64,000 nucleotides of DNA from Hymenobacter guriensis (GTDB taxonomy: Bacteria; Bacteroidota; Bacteroidia; Cytophagales; Hymenobacteraceae): assembly GCF_015773195.1 (NCBI RefSeq), contig NZ_JADWYK010000003.1, positions 62,001 through 126,000 of the forward strand. Direction: 5' to 3'. Numbering within the stretch: position 1 is the stretch's first letter; each line of letters begins with the position of its first letter. The notes beneath the pieces were generated by a model. The model ran no database searches and was not told the origin of the DNA. It saw nothing but the letters and a program-made list of their open reading frames with translations. Below are positions 26,962-36,428 of the stretch, piece after piece. Both the position numbers and the translations under genes were made by a program.

Positions 26962-29376
26962 TTATAAAGGCTGCTTCACATCCAGCACGTAGGTAGTGCT
27001 GCCAGCCACACCATTGTTAGCCAGCCCCTGCACCACTACCAGGTAGCGGCCCGTCTGGTCACCGGTATAAAACGTGGTGCTGCTGCCCTGCGCAGTGGTT
27101 GAAATAGCCGGATTCCAGTAGAGCAGGTTGCGCAAATCGGGCAGACGGCTTTGGCGGGCTAATGGCGTATCGTAGCGGGGCGCATAGAATTCCCGTTGTC
27201 CTTGCAGACCGTCATATTGCTGTACCAGTACCCTGGGGTCGAGGGAAACCTTGGCCAGGTCGCCTTTATAGGTGATAAAGCTGACTATGCCATCGTAAAT
27301 GGAGGAGCCGTGGAAGTAGCGACTGTCCATCACCTCCAACTGCTGAATGCTGAGCGGATCTATGGTCATGGCCTTGTTCATGTTGAATATGGGCACACCA
27401 TCCAGCAACACCAGCGGGTCTTGCGTGAGCAGGCCGCCATTCATCTTGTCTTTCACCAGCAGATGAAAGCCGTCTTTGCGCCGCCGCACATCTACGCCGG
27501 GCACGTATTCGCGCATGACCTCCTCCAGTACCTTAAACCGGGTGTATTTATCCAGCAGGTAGCGTTCATCGGGCTTGCCGTAAAACGCCACGCTGTCGGT
27601 GGGGGGGAGTCTATACTGGCTGGCAAATCTACCGGAGAAGGCCTGCTGAACCTGGTTCTGGAAGTGCCGCTTGCTGTAGGCCGCTTCCAGGCGGGGCAAC
27701 CGGGGCAGCAGGGCCGCATCGGCCGCGGAATACTGCTGGGAAAACGGTGAAAGGATTTCTACCTGACTGGTGCTATCCTGGCGCGGATCTGTCTGCACCA
27801 CGATGTTTCTGGAGCCATAAAAACGGTTTAGCTCGAACAGAAAGCTGCCATCGGGTCCGCTCACGGCATTCTGCAGGCGCACGATGCGGCTCGGCGAGGA
27901 CAGGTACGTGGTAATGCCTGCCGGGCCCTGCGAGCCTGGCTTGCTAAGGCGGCCCCGCACCAGCAGGCCGTTGAGCTCGGGCAGATGCTCGAACCGCGGA
28001 GGCTGGGCAGCCAGCACCTGCGACCAGCTGAACCGGCTCCAGCCTTGCGTCAGCATCAGGTTATTGGTGGCCTCCGCCACTTCGGGGGTAGCGGCCGAAA
28101 AGTAGTAGGCAGGCTGCTCAACCGTGCCGCGTAAGTCGGCGGAAAGCCATAAGTAGCTGTTGATGTTCGGGGTAAGCGCAGTGGTAAGCGAATCCAGCCG
28201 GTACACCGCCATCGACAGGTTGGCCGGCAAAGCCTCAGCGCCAGTGCCCGTAGTTAGCTGTATGCTTACTTTCTCCCTGGCGGCATAAGCTGATTTATCG
28301 GGCCGGGCCGTGATAGTGAGCGTATGCCGGGGCGGCTGGAAATATAGCCGCTCACACACCGGCTGCTGGGCCGCATTGAACACGGTGAGGTGAGATACAC
28401 CGTCCAAAAGCCGGGATGGGTCAATGGTAAATACGGCCTGACCGTTGACCAGCTGCTGCTGGGTGGCTACTGCTACCTGCTGGCGGGAATGCGCCAGCAG
28501 GGCAATTCGTTCGGGTTGGGCGCTGCTGGAAGTCACCGTCACGGTAAGAGCAGTGGCCGAGCTGTTTTCCACATGCAAAACGTAGCCCTGCTCATACACC
28601 CTGGGCAGCGCATACGTAACAGCAGGGCGTTTATCGAGGCTGATTACGGCTGTGTACGCTACCCCCGCTTTGGGCGTGAAGCGAAAGTTACCCATACCAA
28701 ACCGCAACGACTTAAACTGCGCCACTACCGCGCCTTGCGCTGTCAAGACCTTGCCCTCGACGGCCACACCGCGGCCTTTGTTGTCAGTGGCCTTGAACCC
28801 AACGGTGCTGGCCAGACCCTGCACTAAGTTGCCTCCCTCCGGGAAAAACTGCATATCATACCGGGCCGTGTCGGGCCGGGTAAAAACGCCGGCTGAGGCA
28901 GCGGTATTTACAATAGTTACAGGGCTGCGGAAATAGTATTCCGGCCCAAAGTTTTTCATCCAGCTGGTATAGGCCCGCACAGTATAAGAGCCCGAAGGCA
29001 TTGATGCCGGAATAGCAAAAGAGCCTTGCCCCTGCGCATCCCTGAGGCCGATCTTGGCTTGTAGCACCGAGCGTTTCTCTTTATCCAGCACTTCCACGTA
29101 CGCTACTTTGCTTAGCGACAATGGCCGGAGGGTGGTACCCTCCACGGCATACACCTTAAACCAAATGGTTTCGCCACTCAGGTACAAAGGCCGGTCAAGG
29201 TGCAGGAAGAGCTTCTCGGGCAAGGTGGCTTGCTGGTAGCGAACCAGCTTGCGCGTAAGACCATTGAGGGAGTCGAGCTGGCTATACCCGGGCAGGCTGG
29301 TGAGCCACAGCAGCAAAGCCAGCCACCAGGCGTACCGGGGAGAAAAGCTGACGGGATTTGTCGTAAGAAGAGCCAT
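26962..29376 (-). CDS. MG2-like / TonB-plug-like exported protein
   Basis: The 804-residue protein has a signal peptide (ending SLPGYSQ). A macroglobulin-type MG2 domain begins LPEKLFLHLDRPLYLSGETIWFKVY and contains a bait-like region SGSYTVRAYTSWM. Further beta-sandwich repeats occupy about residues 200-560. A C-terminal domain resembles a TonB receptor plug (LLDGVPIFNMNKAMTIDPLSIQQLEVM, about 640-700) without a following barrel. In Bacteroidetes such MG2-plus-plug proteins often sit beside a TonB receptor, here 172 bases upstream on the same strand. They are thought to take part in surface uptake or assembly; function is not established. Confidence 0.82.
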   Translation of the reverse strand: MALLTTNPVSFSPRYAWWLALLLWLTSLPGYSQLDSLNGLTRKLVRYQQATLPEKLFLHLDRPLYLSGETIWFKVYAVEGTTLRPLSLSKVAYVEVLDKEKRSVLQAKIGLRDAQGQGSFAIPASMPSGSYTVRAYTSWMKNFGPEYYFRSPVTIVNTAASAGVFTRPDTARYDMQFFPEGGNLVQGLASTVGFKATDNKGRGVAVEGKVLTAQGAVVAQFKSLRFGMGNFRFTPKAGVAYTAVISLDKRPAVTYALPRVYEQGYVLHVENSSATALTVTVTSSSAQPERIALLAHSRQQVAVATQQQLVNGQAVFTIDPSRLLDGVSHLTVFNAAQQPVCERLYFQPPRHTLTITARPDKSAYAAREKVSIQLTTGTGAEALPANLSMAVYRLDSLTTALTPNINSYLWLSADLRGTVEQPAYYFSAATPEVAEATNNLMLTQGWSRFSWSQVLAAQPPRFEHLPELNGLLVRGRLSKPGSQGPAGITTYLSSPSRIVRLQNAVSGPDGSFLFELNRFYGSRNIVVQTDPRQDSTSQVEILSPFSQQYSAADAALLPRLPRLEAAYSKRHFQNQVQQAFSGRFASQYRLPPTDSVAFYGKPDERYLLDKYTRFKVLEEVMREYVPGVDVRRRKDGFHLLVKDKMNGGLLTQDPLVLLDGVPIFNMNKAMTIDPLSIQQLEVMDSRYFHGSSIYDGIVSFITYKGDLAKVSLDPRVLVQQYDGLQGQREFYAPRYDTPLARQSRLPDLRNLLYWNPAISTTAQGSSTTFYTGDQTGRYLVVVQGLANNGVAGSTTYVLDVKQPL

Positions 29377-29548
29377 CAAATAAGAACTTTCAGGAAGAAC
29401 GAGCCCGCGAACGGATAGAGCGGGCCGCACAGGTGGCGGGCTAAACGGGCGGTTGCAGGGAAACTGCTGGCAAGCGGTATTTCAGAAGCCCAGGCCGATA
29501 AAGATGTGCTTTTCCGCCCGGGCCGCAGGTTAAAAGGAACCGGCAGAA

Positions 29549-32317
29549 TTAAAATTTGAAGTTGTAGGTAACCGTCGGAATCGGCTGGCCAAAAATCGAG
29601 AGCTTGTAGCCTTTAATCTGGCCGTTCTGCGACTTGAAGTACACGGAGTAGGCATTCTTCCGGCCCGTCACGTTGTACACGCCCACCGTCCAGGAGCCGT
29701 GCGCCGTCTTTTTCACCTTATGGTTGCCCTCAATATTCAGCGCTACGTCGGCCCGGTAAAAGTCGGGTACGCGGTACGCATTGCGGTCTGAGTAATAGAG
29801 GCGGGGCACGTCGCCAATGTAGTACTTGGCCAGCGGCAGCGTAATGGGCCGGCCGGTGCTGTACGTCAGGTTCATGGAGGCACTCAGGCGGCGGTTGACG
29901 CGGTAGTTGCCGATGAGGGTGAAGTCGTGGGGCTTATCAAAGTTGCTGGGGTAGTACTTACCACCATTGATGCGCTCGGCAGGAGTGCCGCCATTTACCT
30001 GCACCAGCGAGCGGGAATAGGTGTAGCTGACCCAGCCATTTATTTTGCCCGTCGTTTTCTTTACCATCACCTCTACGCCGTACGCTTTGCCCACCGCATT
30101 CACAATATCCGTTTCGATGTGGTGGTTCAGGATTAGTGTAGCACCGCTCTTGAAGTCCACAAAGTCCCGGATTGACTTGTAGTAGGTTTCCACCGACGTT
30201 TCGATGGTATTGGACTTGAAATTATGGTAGTAGCCCACCGCGAACTGGTCGCCTACCTGCGGTCGGATGTTGCCGTCACTTAGTTTCCAGGTATCGGCCG
30301 GCGATACGGAGGCCGTGTTCGTCAGCTGATGGATGTACTGACGAGTGCGGTTGTAGCTCACTTTCACCGAGGTATTGTCGGTAAGCGAGTAGCGCGCTGA
30401 TACCCGGTATTCCGGGCCGTGGTACGTGGCCAGTACTTTGCGGGCCCCATAGCGTACGGTGTCAATAATAGATGCCTCCGAGCGCGACTCGCCCGGGGCG
30501 TACCGGTACACGTCGCGTGGGCCCAGCGCATTGAATATGGAGTACCGCAGGCCCAGCGCCACGGAAAAGCGGGGCGTCAGGTCGATGCGGTCCGAGGCGT
30601 AGAGGGCGCTTTCCAGGGCCTGCTCCTGGGCCAGGATATCTGCCTTGATCAGGGAGGCGGCGCCTACGGGCGTCTGGCTGCCGGGGGAGATATTGTAGAG
30701 CAGCGTGCCGGCCCCGAATTCCACCGTATGCTTGGCGCTTGGGAAGTAGCTGAAGTCGGCCTGCAGATTGGTTTGCTTGATGCCGTAGCGCAGGCGGGCA
30801 GCATTCACCGGGTTTTCGTCACTGGCTATGTTATAGCTGTACTGGCTGTGGGCCCCCGTGAACACTCCGTAGATCTTGTTGCTGAAGTTGTGCTGCCACT
30901 TAAGGCTGGCATTGCGGTTGGTATACTGATAAGACGTGTCGCCGGCCAGGCGAAACTTGTCGGCGCTTAAATAGCCCGTGGCGTACACCGAGTTCCGGTC
31001 ATCCAGCTGATAGTTCAGGTGGGCACTCACATCGTAGAAGGAAGCCGAACTCTGCCGGAGTTTAGGATCGTCCAGCAGCTTCAGAATCCAGTTGGAGTAA
31101 CTGCTCCGGCCACTGACGATAAACGCCCCTTTATCCTTTACAATTGGGCCTTCGAACGTAACGCGGCTGGTAAGCGGACCAATGCCGCCGGAGCCGCTGA
31201 ACTTCTTTTTGTTGCCTTCGCGGGTTTTGATTTCCAGCACCGAGGACAGGCGGCCGCCATACTTGGCCGGAATGGCGCTTTTGTACAGCTCCACGGTTTG
31301 CAGAATGTCGGGGTTGAACGCCGAGAAAAAGCCAAATAGGTGGGACGGGTTGTAGATGGTGGTGCCGTTGAACAAAATCAGGTTCTGGTCGGTGGAGCCG
31401 CCGCGCACGTTCAGGCCCGTGCTGCCTTCGCCTACCGACTTCACGCCGGGCAGCGTAAGGATAACCCGGAGAATGTCGGCCTCCCCGAAAGCCGTGGGCA
31501 CTTGGCGAATGGTCTTGATGTCGAGTTTTTCCAGGCCCATCTGCATGCCCGACACATTCTTGTCTTTTTCGGCCTCAATTACCACTTCCTTCAGCGTGGT
31601 AATGTCTTCGTCCACTTCCACCTCCAGCTTGCCATTGCCCCGCAGCAGCACCTGCCGCCTCGTGTTCCTGATGCCAATGCCCCGGATTTTGATGTTGTGC
31701 CGGCCTACGGGCAGGGTGAGCGAGTAGTAGCCAAACTGGTCGGTGCTGGTGCCGATAGAAGGCGACTCGATATACACAGTAGCCCCGATAACGGGCTCCC
31801 CCGATTTCGCTTCGCGGATATGGCCGGCAATAGTAGCCTGGCTTTTCCCGGAGTTGCCGCTGCCTATTTCCAGCACCATATTTTCCGCGTTACCCACGGC
31901 GCGCGCCTGATCGGCTGCGGGTTCCGGCTCCTGGGCGTCGTCGGTGAGGGGTAGGCCGGTGGTGTCGCCAAAGAAGCGGCTGGGCAGCGTGGCGGAAATA
32001 ACCGTGCCCCGCGTGATGAATATCCGGTTCTCATCGTCGAAGGCGGCGCGGAATCCGGTGTTCTGAAGGGCCTGCTCCAGTACCGCCTGAACGGGCTGAT
32101 TCTTCACCTGCACGGTAATAAACAGGCTGTCGACGGCTGTCGGATCGAAATAAAAGCGGGTGCCGGTCTGTGCTTCCAGCTGACCGACGAATTGCTCAAA
32201 GGGGGTTTGAGTGAAATTGCCGCTGACTAATTTCTCCGGTTCCGATTTCTGACCAAAGCTGCTGGTGCTAAGCAGAAAGAAAAATAAGCAAACAACCAAT
32301 TGGTACCAATGCTTCAT
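29549..32317 (-). CDS. TonB-dependent receptor with STN domain
   Basis: The 922-residue outer-membrane receptor has a signal peptide (LFFFLLSTSSFGQ). A secretin/TonB N-terminal (STN) domain follows, with FEQFVGQLEAQTGTRFYFDP. A carboxypeptidase-regulatory-like domain follows (TIAGHIREAKSGEPVIGATVYIES). The plug has GEADILRVILTLPGVKSVGEGSTGLNVRGGSTDQNLILFNGTTIYNPSHLFGF, and a 22-strand barrel ends VTYNFKF. An STN domain usually means transcriptional signalling through an anti-sigma factor, but no FecI/FecR pair is adjacent. The gene lies 54 bases after a small exported protein and is followed by the MG2-like gene, probably one operon. Confidence 0.93.
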   Translation of the reverse strand: MKHWYQLVVCLFFFLLSTSSFGQKSEPEKLVSGNFTQTPFEQFVGQLEAQTGTRFYFDPTAVDSLFITVQVKNQPVQAVLEQALQNTGFRAAFDDENRIFITRGTVISATLPSRFFGDTTGLPLTDDAQEPEPAADQARAVGNAENMVLEIGSGNSGKSQATIAGHIREAKSGEPVIGATVYIESPSIGTSTDQFGYYSLTLPVGRHNIKIRGIGIRNTRRQVLLRGNGKLEVEVDEDITTLKEVVIEAEKDKNVSGMQMGLEKLDIKTIRQVPTAFGEADILRVILTLPGVKSVGEGSTGLNVRGGSTDQNLILFNGTTIYNPSHLFGFFSAFNPDILQTVELYKSAIPAKYGGRLSSVLEIKTREGNKKKFSGSGGIGPLTSRVTFEGPIVKDKGAFIVSGRSSYSNWILKLLDDPKLRQSSASFYDVSAHLNYQLDDRNSVYATGYLSADKFRLAGDTSYQYTNRNASLKWQHNFSNKIYGVFTGAHSQYSYNIASDENPVNAARLRYGIKQTNLQADFSYFPSAKHTVEFGAGTLLYNISPGSQTPVGAASLIKADILAQEQALESALYASDRIDLTPRFSVALGLRYSIFNALGPRDVYRYAPGESRSEASIIDTVRYGARKVLATYHGPEYRVSARYSLTDNTSVKVSYNRTRQYIHQLTNTASVSPADTWKLSDGNIRPQVGDQFAVGYYHNFKSNTIETSVETYYKSIRDFVDFKSGATLILNHHIETDIVNAVGKAYGVEVMVKKTTGKINGWVSYTYSRSLVQVNGGTPAERINGGKYYPSNFDKPHDFTLIGNYRVNRRLSASMNLTYSTGRPITLPLAKYYIGDVPRLYYSDRNAYRVPDFYRADVALNIEGNHKVKKTAHGSWTVGVYNVTGRKNAYSVYFKSQNGQIKGYKLSIFGQPIPTVTYNFKF

Positions 32318-32371
32318 AAAAAGGCACTATAGAAAAAACAGGATTTTAAAGGAAGGGTTGTCAAAGAACTG

Positions 32372-33118
32372 TTACAATAAGCTGTTGTAGAAACGCGCAG
32401 TCTGGATAATGTCAGATTCACGGGTGCTCTTGTTGAATTTCAACTTGTTGTCCCGGATATATTTCTGAATTTCTTTACTGCGGTCAGCCAGGAGGCGCGT
32501 AACGGAACCTCGGTTACTCACAGCATAGAAGACACCCGATTTCTTTAGATATAGTTTGTTGGTGGCTACAAACTCCAGGCTTTTCTCTCTCTGATTCACG
32601 TGCTCCTGCATGCGCTTCGCGCGCTTAGCCAGCACCTGGATCGTACTATCCACTAATAGCTCATAAAATCCTGTCTGAATAACTTTCTGATTTGCGCTGT
32701 CGGTTTCTATACGAATGAATTGATGCCCGCCAATAGTGAATTCACGCAGCTTTTCGCTAACTAATCTGAAGCGCAGGGGATTGGTGGGCTGCTGCAGAAT
32801 AACCTGGTCGGCAAGAATATCATACACCAGCTGCAGGTCGGGGAAATAATGGTCATTATAATAGACACTGCCGGCTGCCTTTTCCGGAGAAAGAAAAAAC
32901 TGATGCCCGATATTCTGCCGGTAACGTTTGGCGAAATCAACGTACTCCGGTCCGTTATATAGTTGGGCGTTGATGGGAAATGCCTGGGCGTACTGCTGCT
33001 GAAGCTGGCTTATTGATGCCGCAAGCGAGGGGACAGGGCTAGAAGCAGAGGTCTGAGAAAATGCTCGTTGTGCAAAAAGCAGCAGGCAAAGCACAGGAAT
33101 ATTCCGTCGGATAGACAT
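32372..33118 (-). CDS. exported protein, unknown function, first gene of TonB cluster
   Basis: The 248-residue protein starts with a signal peptide (MSIRRNIPVLCLLLFAQRAFSQ). The rest is mixed alpha/beta: residues 70-130 contain short strands (YFPDLQLVYDILADQVIL, FRLVSEKLREFTIGGHQFIRI) and the C-terminal half is charged and helical (KRMQEHVNQREKSLEF ... TRESDIIQTARFYNSLL). I do not recognise the family. It precedes the STN-type TonB receptor by 54 bases on the same strand, so it probably works with the receptor in the periplasm. The ATG at 33118 is preferred to a TTG at 33133 because it directly begins the signal sequence. Confidence 0.7.
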   Translation of the reverse strand: MSIRRNIPVLCLLLFAQRAFSQTSASSPVPSLAASISQLQQQYAQAFPINAQLYNGPEYVDFAKRYRQNIGHQFFLSPEKAAGSVYYNDHYFPDLQLVYDILADQVILQQPTNPLRFRLVSEKLREFTIGGHQFIRIETDSANQKVIQTGFYELLVDSTIQVLAKRAKRMQEHVNQREKSLEFVATNKLYLKKSGVFYAVSNRGSVTRLLADRSKEIQKYIRDNKLKFNKSTRESDIIQTARFYNSLL

Positions 33119-33536
33119 GGGTAGGTTCGTCAATAAGTCAGGGGCGAAATAACGAAAGCCGATTCAGTTTCCACCTCACTGCGTGAGGTATAGAGGTGCG
33201 AAGGGCTGAGAGGGTTGCACGCCGGCAGCCGGTATCCGCTTTCTTTTCGGGGCGGCTTTTCCCTTCTTTCTTTGCCCCCACGAGGCCCCGGCTTATCGTT
33301 TTCACTTGAACAGCTTCTGGTTACGGCAACTTTGGGGGCAGCATATTGCTGCCCGGGCAGCCAGCGAGAGGATGGTAAATGACGGTGCTCTGCCCTGATT
33401 TTAAGCAGGTAAGCTGTTCGGGAGGAGGCATAAAAGGCATTCGGAAACCTGCAATACCAGAGGCCTGCACTACTAAAAGTGCGCTACCCTGTTCAGCTGC
33501 TTATCCCGGTAGCGTGCCTTCGCGTAGAGGCTACGT
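33119..33536. other. 418-base gap between divergent genes
   Basis: No convincing gene lies in this gap. It holds a compact hairpin at 33336-33354 (GGGCAGCA, loop TAT, TGCTGCCC) and probably the promoters of the TonB cluster (-) and the exonuclease gene (+). No -7/-33 pair could be chosen with confidence. Confidence 0.4.
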
Positions 33537-34133
33537 ATGCGCTACCTCTCCCTCGACCTCGAAACCTCCGGCAGCAACCCACAGCGCCACCAGATATTGG
33601 AGCTGGCTGCCGTGGTGGAAGACACCAGGCAGCTGCGGCCGTTGGCAGAACTGCCCGCCTTTCGGCGCGTAGTGCGCCACCCGGAGTACACAGGCACGGC
33701 CGGTGCCCTGGCCCTGAATGCCCGCCTGCTGGCGGAGCTGGCCCGAAAGGAGCCCAACCCGGAGCTATGCACGCCGGAGGAACTGCTACCCCAGCTGCGG
33801 GAGTTCCTGCTGGCGCACGGCTTCAAAACCGATAAGCACGACTGCGTGGCCGTCACAATGGCCGGCAAAAACATTGCGGTGTTCGACCTAAGGTTTCTGC
33901 GGGAGCTGCCGGGCTATGGAACCCTGGTACGTGCCGAGCCCGCCATGCTCGACCCGGCAGCCTTCTACCTGAACTGGCACAAGGACACTCGTCTGCCTAC
34001 CATGCAAACGTGTAAGGCCCGCGCCGGCTTCGAGGACGACACCGTAGCCCACGAGGCCCTGGCCGATGCCTTGGATGTGGTGCAGCTGCTCCGTCCGTTT
34101 TATGAGCTACCGGGGTATAAAATGGTAAAATAG
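33537..34133 (+). CDS. 3'-5' exonuclease, DnaQ-like (DEDD) superfamily
   Basis: The 198-residue protein has the exonuclease motif I YLSLDLETSG (Asp7, Glu9). NIAVFDLRFLREL supplies the second acidic region (about 117), and VAHEALADALDVVQLL supplies the H-D pair of motif III, so it is DEDDh. It lacks polymerase or tau-binding motifs and is the length of an oligoribonuclease or RNase T-like enzyme. An Ala- and Leu-rich insert of about 45 residues lies between motifs I and II. It stands alone; its stop codon lies inside a long inverted repeat shared with the end of the convergent TPM operon. Confidence 0.83.
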   Translation: MRYLSLDLETSGSNPQRHQILELAAVVEDTRQLRPLAELPAFRRVVRHPEYTGTAGALALNARLLAELARKEPNPELCTPEELLPQLREFLLAHGFKTDKHDCVAVTMAGKNIAVFDLRFLRELPGYGTLVRAEPAMLDPAAFYLNWHKDTRLPTMQTCKARAGFEDDTVAHEALADALDVVQLLRPFYELPGYKMVK

Positions 34134-34212
34134 TGAAGTGGTGAGTTTGGTGTTCTGGCCGCACGAATGGCACAAGCAGAACATCAAACTCACCACTTCA
34201 CTATTTCACCAT
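34122..34212. repeat. long intergenic inverted repeat between convergent genes
   Basis: The arms 34128-34156 and 34178-34206 are 29-base reverse complements with one mismatch, and pairing extends outward to about 34122 and 34212 with one more. The arm is built from AGTGAAGTGGTGAGTTTG-type repetitive units. The left arm overlaps the stop codon of the exonuclease gene; the right arm ends just before the TPM gene's stop. It may serve as a terminator for both strands. Confidence 0.75.
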
Positions 34213-34219
34213 CTCGCTT

Positions 34220-35050
34220 CTACCAGTCACCGGAGGCACCGCCGCCGCCAAAGGAGCCGCCACCGAAGCCACCGAAGCCGCCGCCGCCCCCACCGCCGCC
34301 ACCGCCGAAGCCGCCACCCCCAAAACCACCGCCACCCAGGATGATAGGCGGAATAAATCCGCCCCCGAAACCCCGGTTGCGGCGGCCGCCAAAGCCGCCT
34401 CCGCCACCACCCCCGCCGCGCATACGGGAAATGAGGATGATGATCAGAATGCCGAGTATCACCCAGAACATCCAGCCGGAGCCACTGCTGTCTTCATAGT
34501 CGCCGGTGGCGCGGGGCTCAGCCTTGTACTCGCCGCTGGCCAGCGCAATCAGGCGGGTGGTGGCCTCATCCAGACCGGTATAGTACTGGCCCGCCCGGAA
34601 ATTGGGCACGATAACGTTGCTGATAACGCGCTTGGCCAGTGCATCGGGAATGGCACCCTCCAAGCCGTAGCCGGTTTGAATGGTCACTTTGTGCTCCACG
34701 TTGCTGACCAGGATCAGCAAGCCGTTATTTTTGCCTTTGCGCCCCACGCCCCAGCTTTCGCCCAGGCGCTGCGCGTAGTCGGCTACCTCGTAGCCGTCCA
34801 GCGTCTGCACCGTAACGATGGCAATCTGCGAGGAGGTAGAGTCGTTGTAGGCTACCAGTTTCTGCTCCAGCCGGGCTTCTTCGTCGGGGCTGAGCAGGCC
34901 GGCCAGGTCGTTGACTAGGCGCGCAGGAGAGGGCCGGGGTGGCAGATTCTGGCCCACAGCTGCCGAAGTAACCAGCAACCACAGAGCCAGCAGCGGCAGG
35001 CACCATGCCGTTGGCTTCAGCCGAAAAAACCTAAGAGTAGATACGGTCAT
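34220..35050 (-). CDS. TPM domain membrane protein (YgcG-like) with Gly-rich tail
   Basis: The 276-residue protein has a signal peptide, then a TPM domain (about 43-165) with VNDLAGLLSPDEEARLEQKL, SSQIAIVTVQTLDGYEVADYAQ and GKNNGLLILVSN. A membrane helix (about 193-210, MFWVILGILIIILIS) is followed by a Gly/Phe-rich tail (FGGGGFGG repeats) of over 60 residues. TPM domains are thought to act in membrane-protein quality control or as phosphatase-like modules. The start overlaps the previous gene's stop by four bases (ATGA), so the two are translationally coupled; the LemA gene is first in the operon. Confidence 0.88.
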   Translation of the reverse strand: MTVSTLRFFRLKPTAWCLPLLALWLLVTSAAVGQNLPPRPSPARLVNDLAGLLSPDEEARLEQKLVAYNDSTSSQIAIVTVQTLDGYEVADYAQRLGESWGVGRKGKNNGLLILVSNVEHKVTIQTGYGLEGAIPDALAKRVISNVIVPNFRAGQYYTGLDEATTRLIALASGEYKAEPRATGDYEDSSGSGWMFWVILGILIIILISRMRGGGGGGGGFGGRRNRGFGGGFIPPIILGGGGFGGGGFGGGGGGGGGGFGGFGGGSFGGGGASGDW

Positions 35051-35499
35051 TTGCGTGGCGCGGAGTCGCCAAACGAGATGGAGTCGTCGAGTTCGTTCTG
35101 GTCGGTGGTGGCATCGTAGGGGAAATACCGCTGTAGCTGCTCGCCCACCAGCTGGATGCCTTTCTCCAGGCCCACCACAAACTTGTTGAGCCGGAAATTG
35201 TCGAGCACTATTTCCTTAGTGCTTTCCCAGAAGTCATCGGGCACGGCGGCGTTGATGCCGGCGTCGCCAATCACGGCAAACTGCCGCGAGTCCCAGGCCA
35301 CGTAGAACAGCACCCCGTTGCGCTGCGCGGTGTGCTGCATGTTGAGCTGGGCAAAAACCTGCGCGGCGCGGTCCAGTGGCTCGGGAGTAGGGCACTGGTT
35401 TTCCAGATGCACGCGAATTTCCCCGGAAGTGCGCACCTCAGCCTGCCGGATGGCGGCTATGAGCGAAGCTTCCTGCTGGGGCGTGAGCGGGTTGGTCAT
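35047..35499 (-). CDS. TPM domain protein
   Basis: The 150-residue protein is a stand-alone TPM domain without a clear signal peptide. It begins with LTPQQEASLIAAIRQAEVRTSGEIRVHLE and contains the QRNGVLFYVAWDSRQFAVIGDAGINAAVP segment typical of the family. It is the middle gene of lemA-TPM-TPM. The ATG at 35499 directly begins the conserved first helix; upstream in-frame codons run through an inverted repeat and are rejected. The stop overlaps the next start by four bases. Confidence 0.88.
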   Translation of the reverse strand: MTNPLTPQQEASLIAAIRQAEVRTSGEIRVHLENQCPTPEPLDRAAQVFAQLNMQHTAQRNGVLFYVAWDSRQFAVIGDAGINAAVPDDFWESTKEIVLDNFRLNKFVVGLEKGIQLVGEQLQRYFPYDATTDQNELDDSISFGDSAPRK

Positions 35500-35512
35500 G
35501 GGTGGTTGGGGG

Positions 35513-35615
35513 CTTAGGGGCTCTGGGACTTGGGGACTTGGTTGAGGTTCTGAAAAACCGCGTTTGGAATCTTCTTTGAACACAACCAAGTCCCTAAGTC
35601 CCAAAGTCCCCTTAA
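35513..35615. repeat. intergenic inverted repeat within the lemA operon
   Basis: The arms 35513-35544 and 35583-35615 are near-complementary, with two mismatches and one length difference. Each carries repeated GGGACTTGGGGACTTGG-like units. It lies between lemA and the first TPM gene, which are otherwise a compact operon, so it may lower read-through or stabilise the upstream mRNA. Confidence 0.65.
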
Positions 35616-35621
35616 ACCAGA

Positions 35622-36200
35622 TTAAAACTGTACCGTGGGAGCTTTCTGAGCACTGGCATCGGCCTCGAAGTAAGGCTTCTCGGCGAAGCCAAACATGCCG
35701 GCAAAAAGATTGTTCGGGAACGACTTGATGTAGCCGTTGTAGTCGTTGGTGACGGTGTTGAACTTCTGGCGCTCCACGTTGATGCGGTTTTCGGTGCCTT
35801 CAATCTGGGCCTGCAGCTCCTGGAAGTTGGCGTTGGCTTTCAGATCAGGATAGTTTTCCGAAACGGCCAGCAGGCGGCCCAGCCCGGCCGAAACCTGGCT
35901 TTGAGCTTCCTGGAATTTCTTGATGTTTTCGGGCGTCAGCTGGTCGGAGTTCACCTGCACGCTGGTGGCCTTGGCACGCGCTTCAATCACCTCCGTCAGC
36001 GTCGATTTCTCGAAGTTGGCGGCGCCTTTTACGGTATTTACCAGGTTCGGAATCAGGTCGGAGCGGCGCTGGTAGCTGTTCTGCACGTTGGCCCACTGGG
36101 CTTTTACGGCCTGATCTTTCTGCACCATGGAGTTGTAGCCGCAGGAAGTCTGGCTGAGCATAATCACCAGACCGGCAAAGTAGAGAAGGAAACGTTTCAT
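35622..36200 (-). CDS. lemA: LemA family protein
   Basis: The 192-residue protein has an N-terminal membrane/lipoprotein-like segment (LSQTSCGYN, Cys20 could be lipidated) and the LemA four-helix bundle: QWANVQNSYQRRSDLIPNLVNTVKGAANFEKSTL, LGRLLAVSENYPDLKANANFQELQAQIEGTENRINVERQKFNTVTNDYNGYIKSFP. The order LemA then TPM proteins is a widespread operon arrangement in bacteria. The function is not settled. It is divergent from the nucleotidyltransferase gene at 36429. Confidence 0.93.
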   Translation of the reverse strand: MKRFLLYFAGLVIMLSQTSCGYNSMVQKDQAVKAQWANVQNSYQRRSDLIPNLVNTVKGAANFEKSTLTEVIEARAKATSVQVNSDQLTPENIKKFQEAQSQVSAGLGRLLAVSENYPDLKANANFQELQAQIEGTENRINVERQKFNTVTNDYNGYIKSFPNNLFAGMFGFAEKPYFEADASAQKAPTVQF

Positions 36201-36428
36201 AGAAGAAGTTGGAAAAAGGAAGTGAGGGAGAGAGAAAACAAGAGGAAAACTGCTGAGCCGAAGGGGCGGTTATACGAGGCGGTACGGCGGAGCTTGGTCA
36301 ACCAAACCTATGGAAGAAATCCTATATACACGTGCTGCCAGTACGAATTCGGGCGCCGCCGGTTGTATACAGGCTGGCCAAACCAATCGAATCTGTATTT
36401 TGCGAATCTATTCCTCGCCCGTTTTGGT

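Noticed and set aside
34167..34499. A Pro-rich protein on the + strand
   Set aside because: It is the antisense reading of the Gly-rich tail of the TPM protein; the - strand gene has clear domain structure and operon context.
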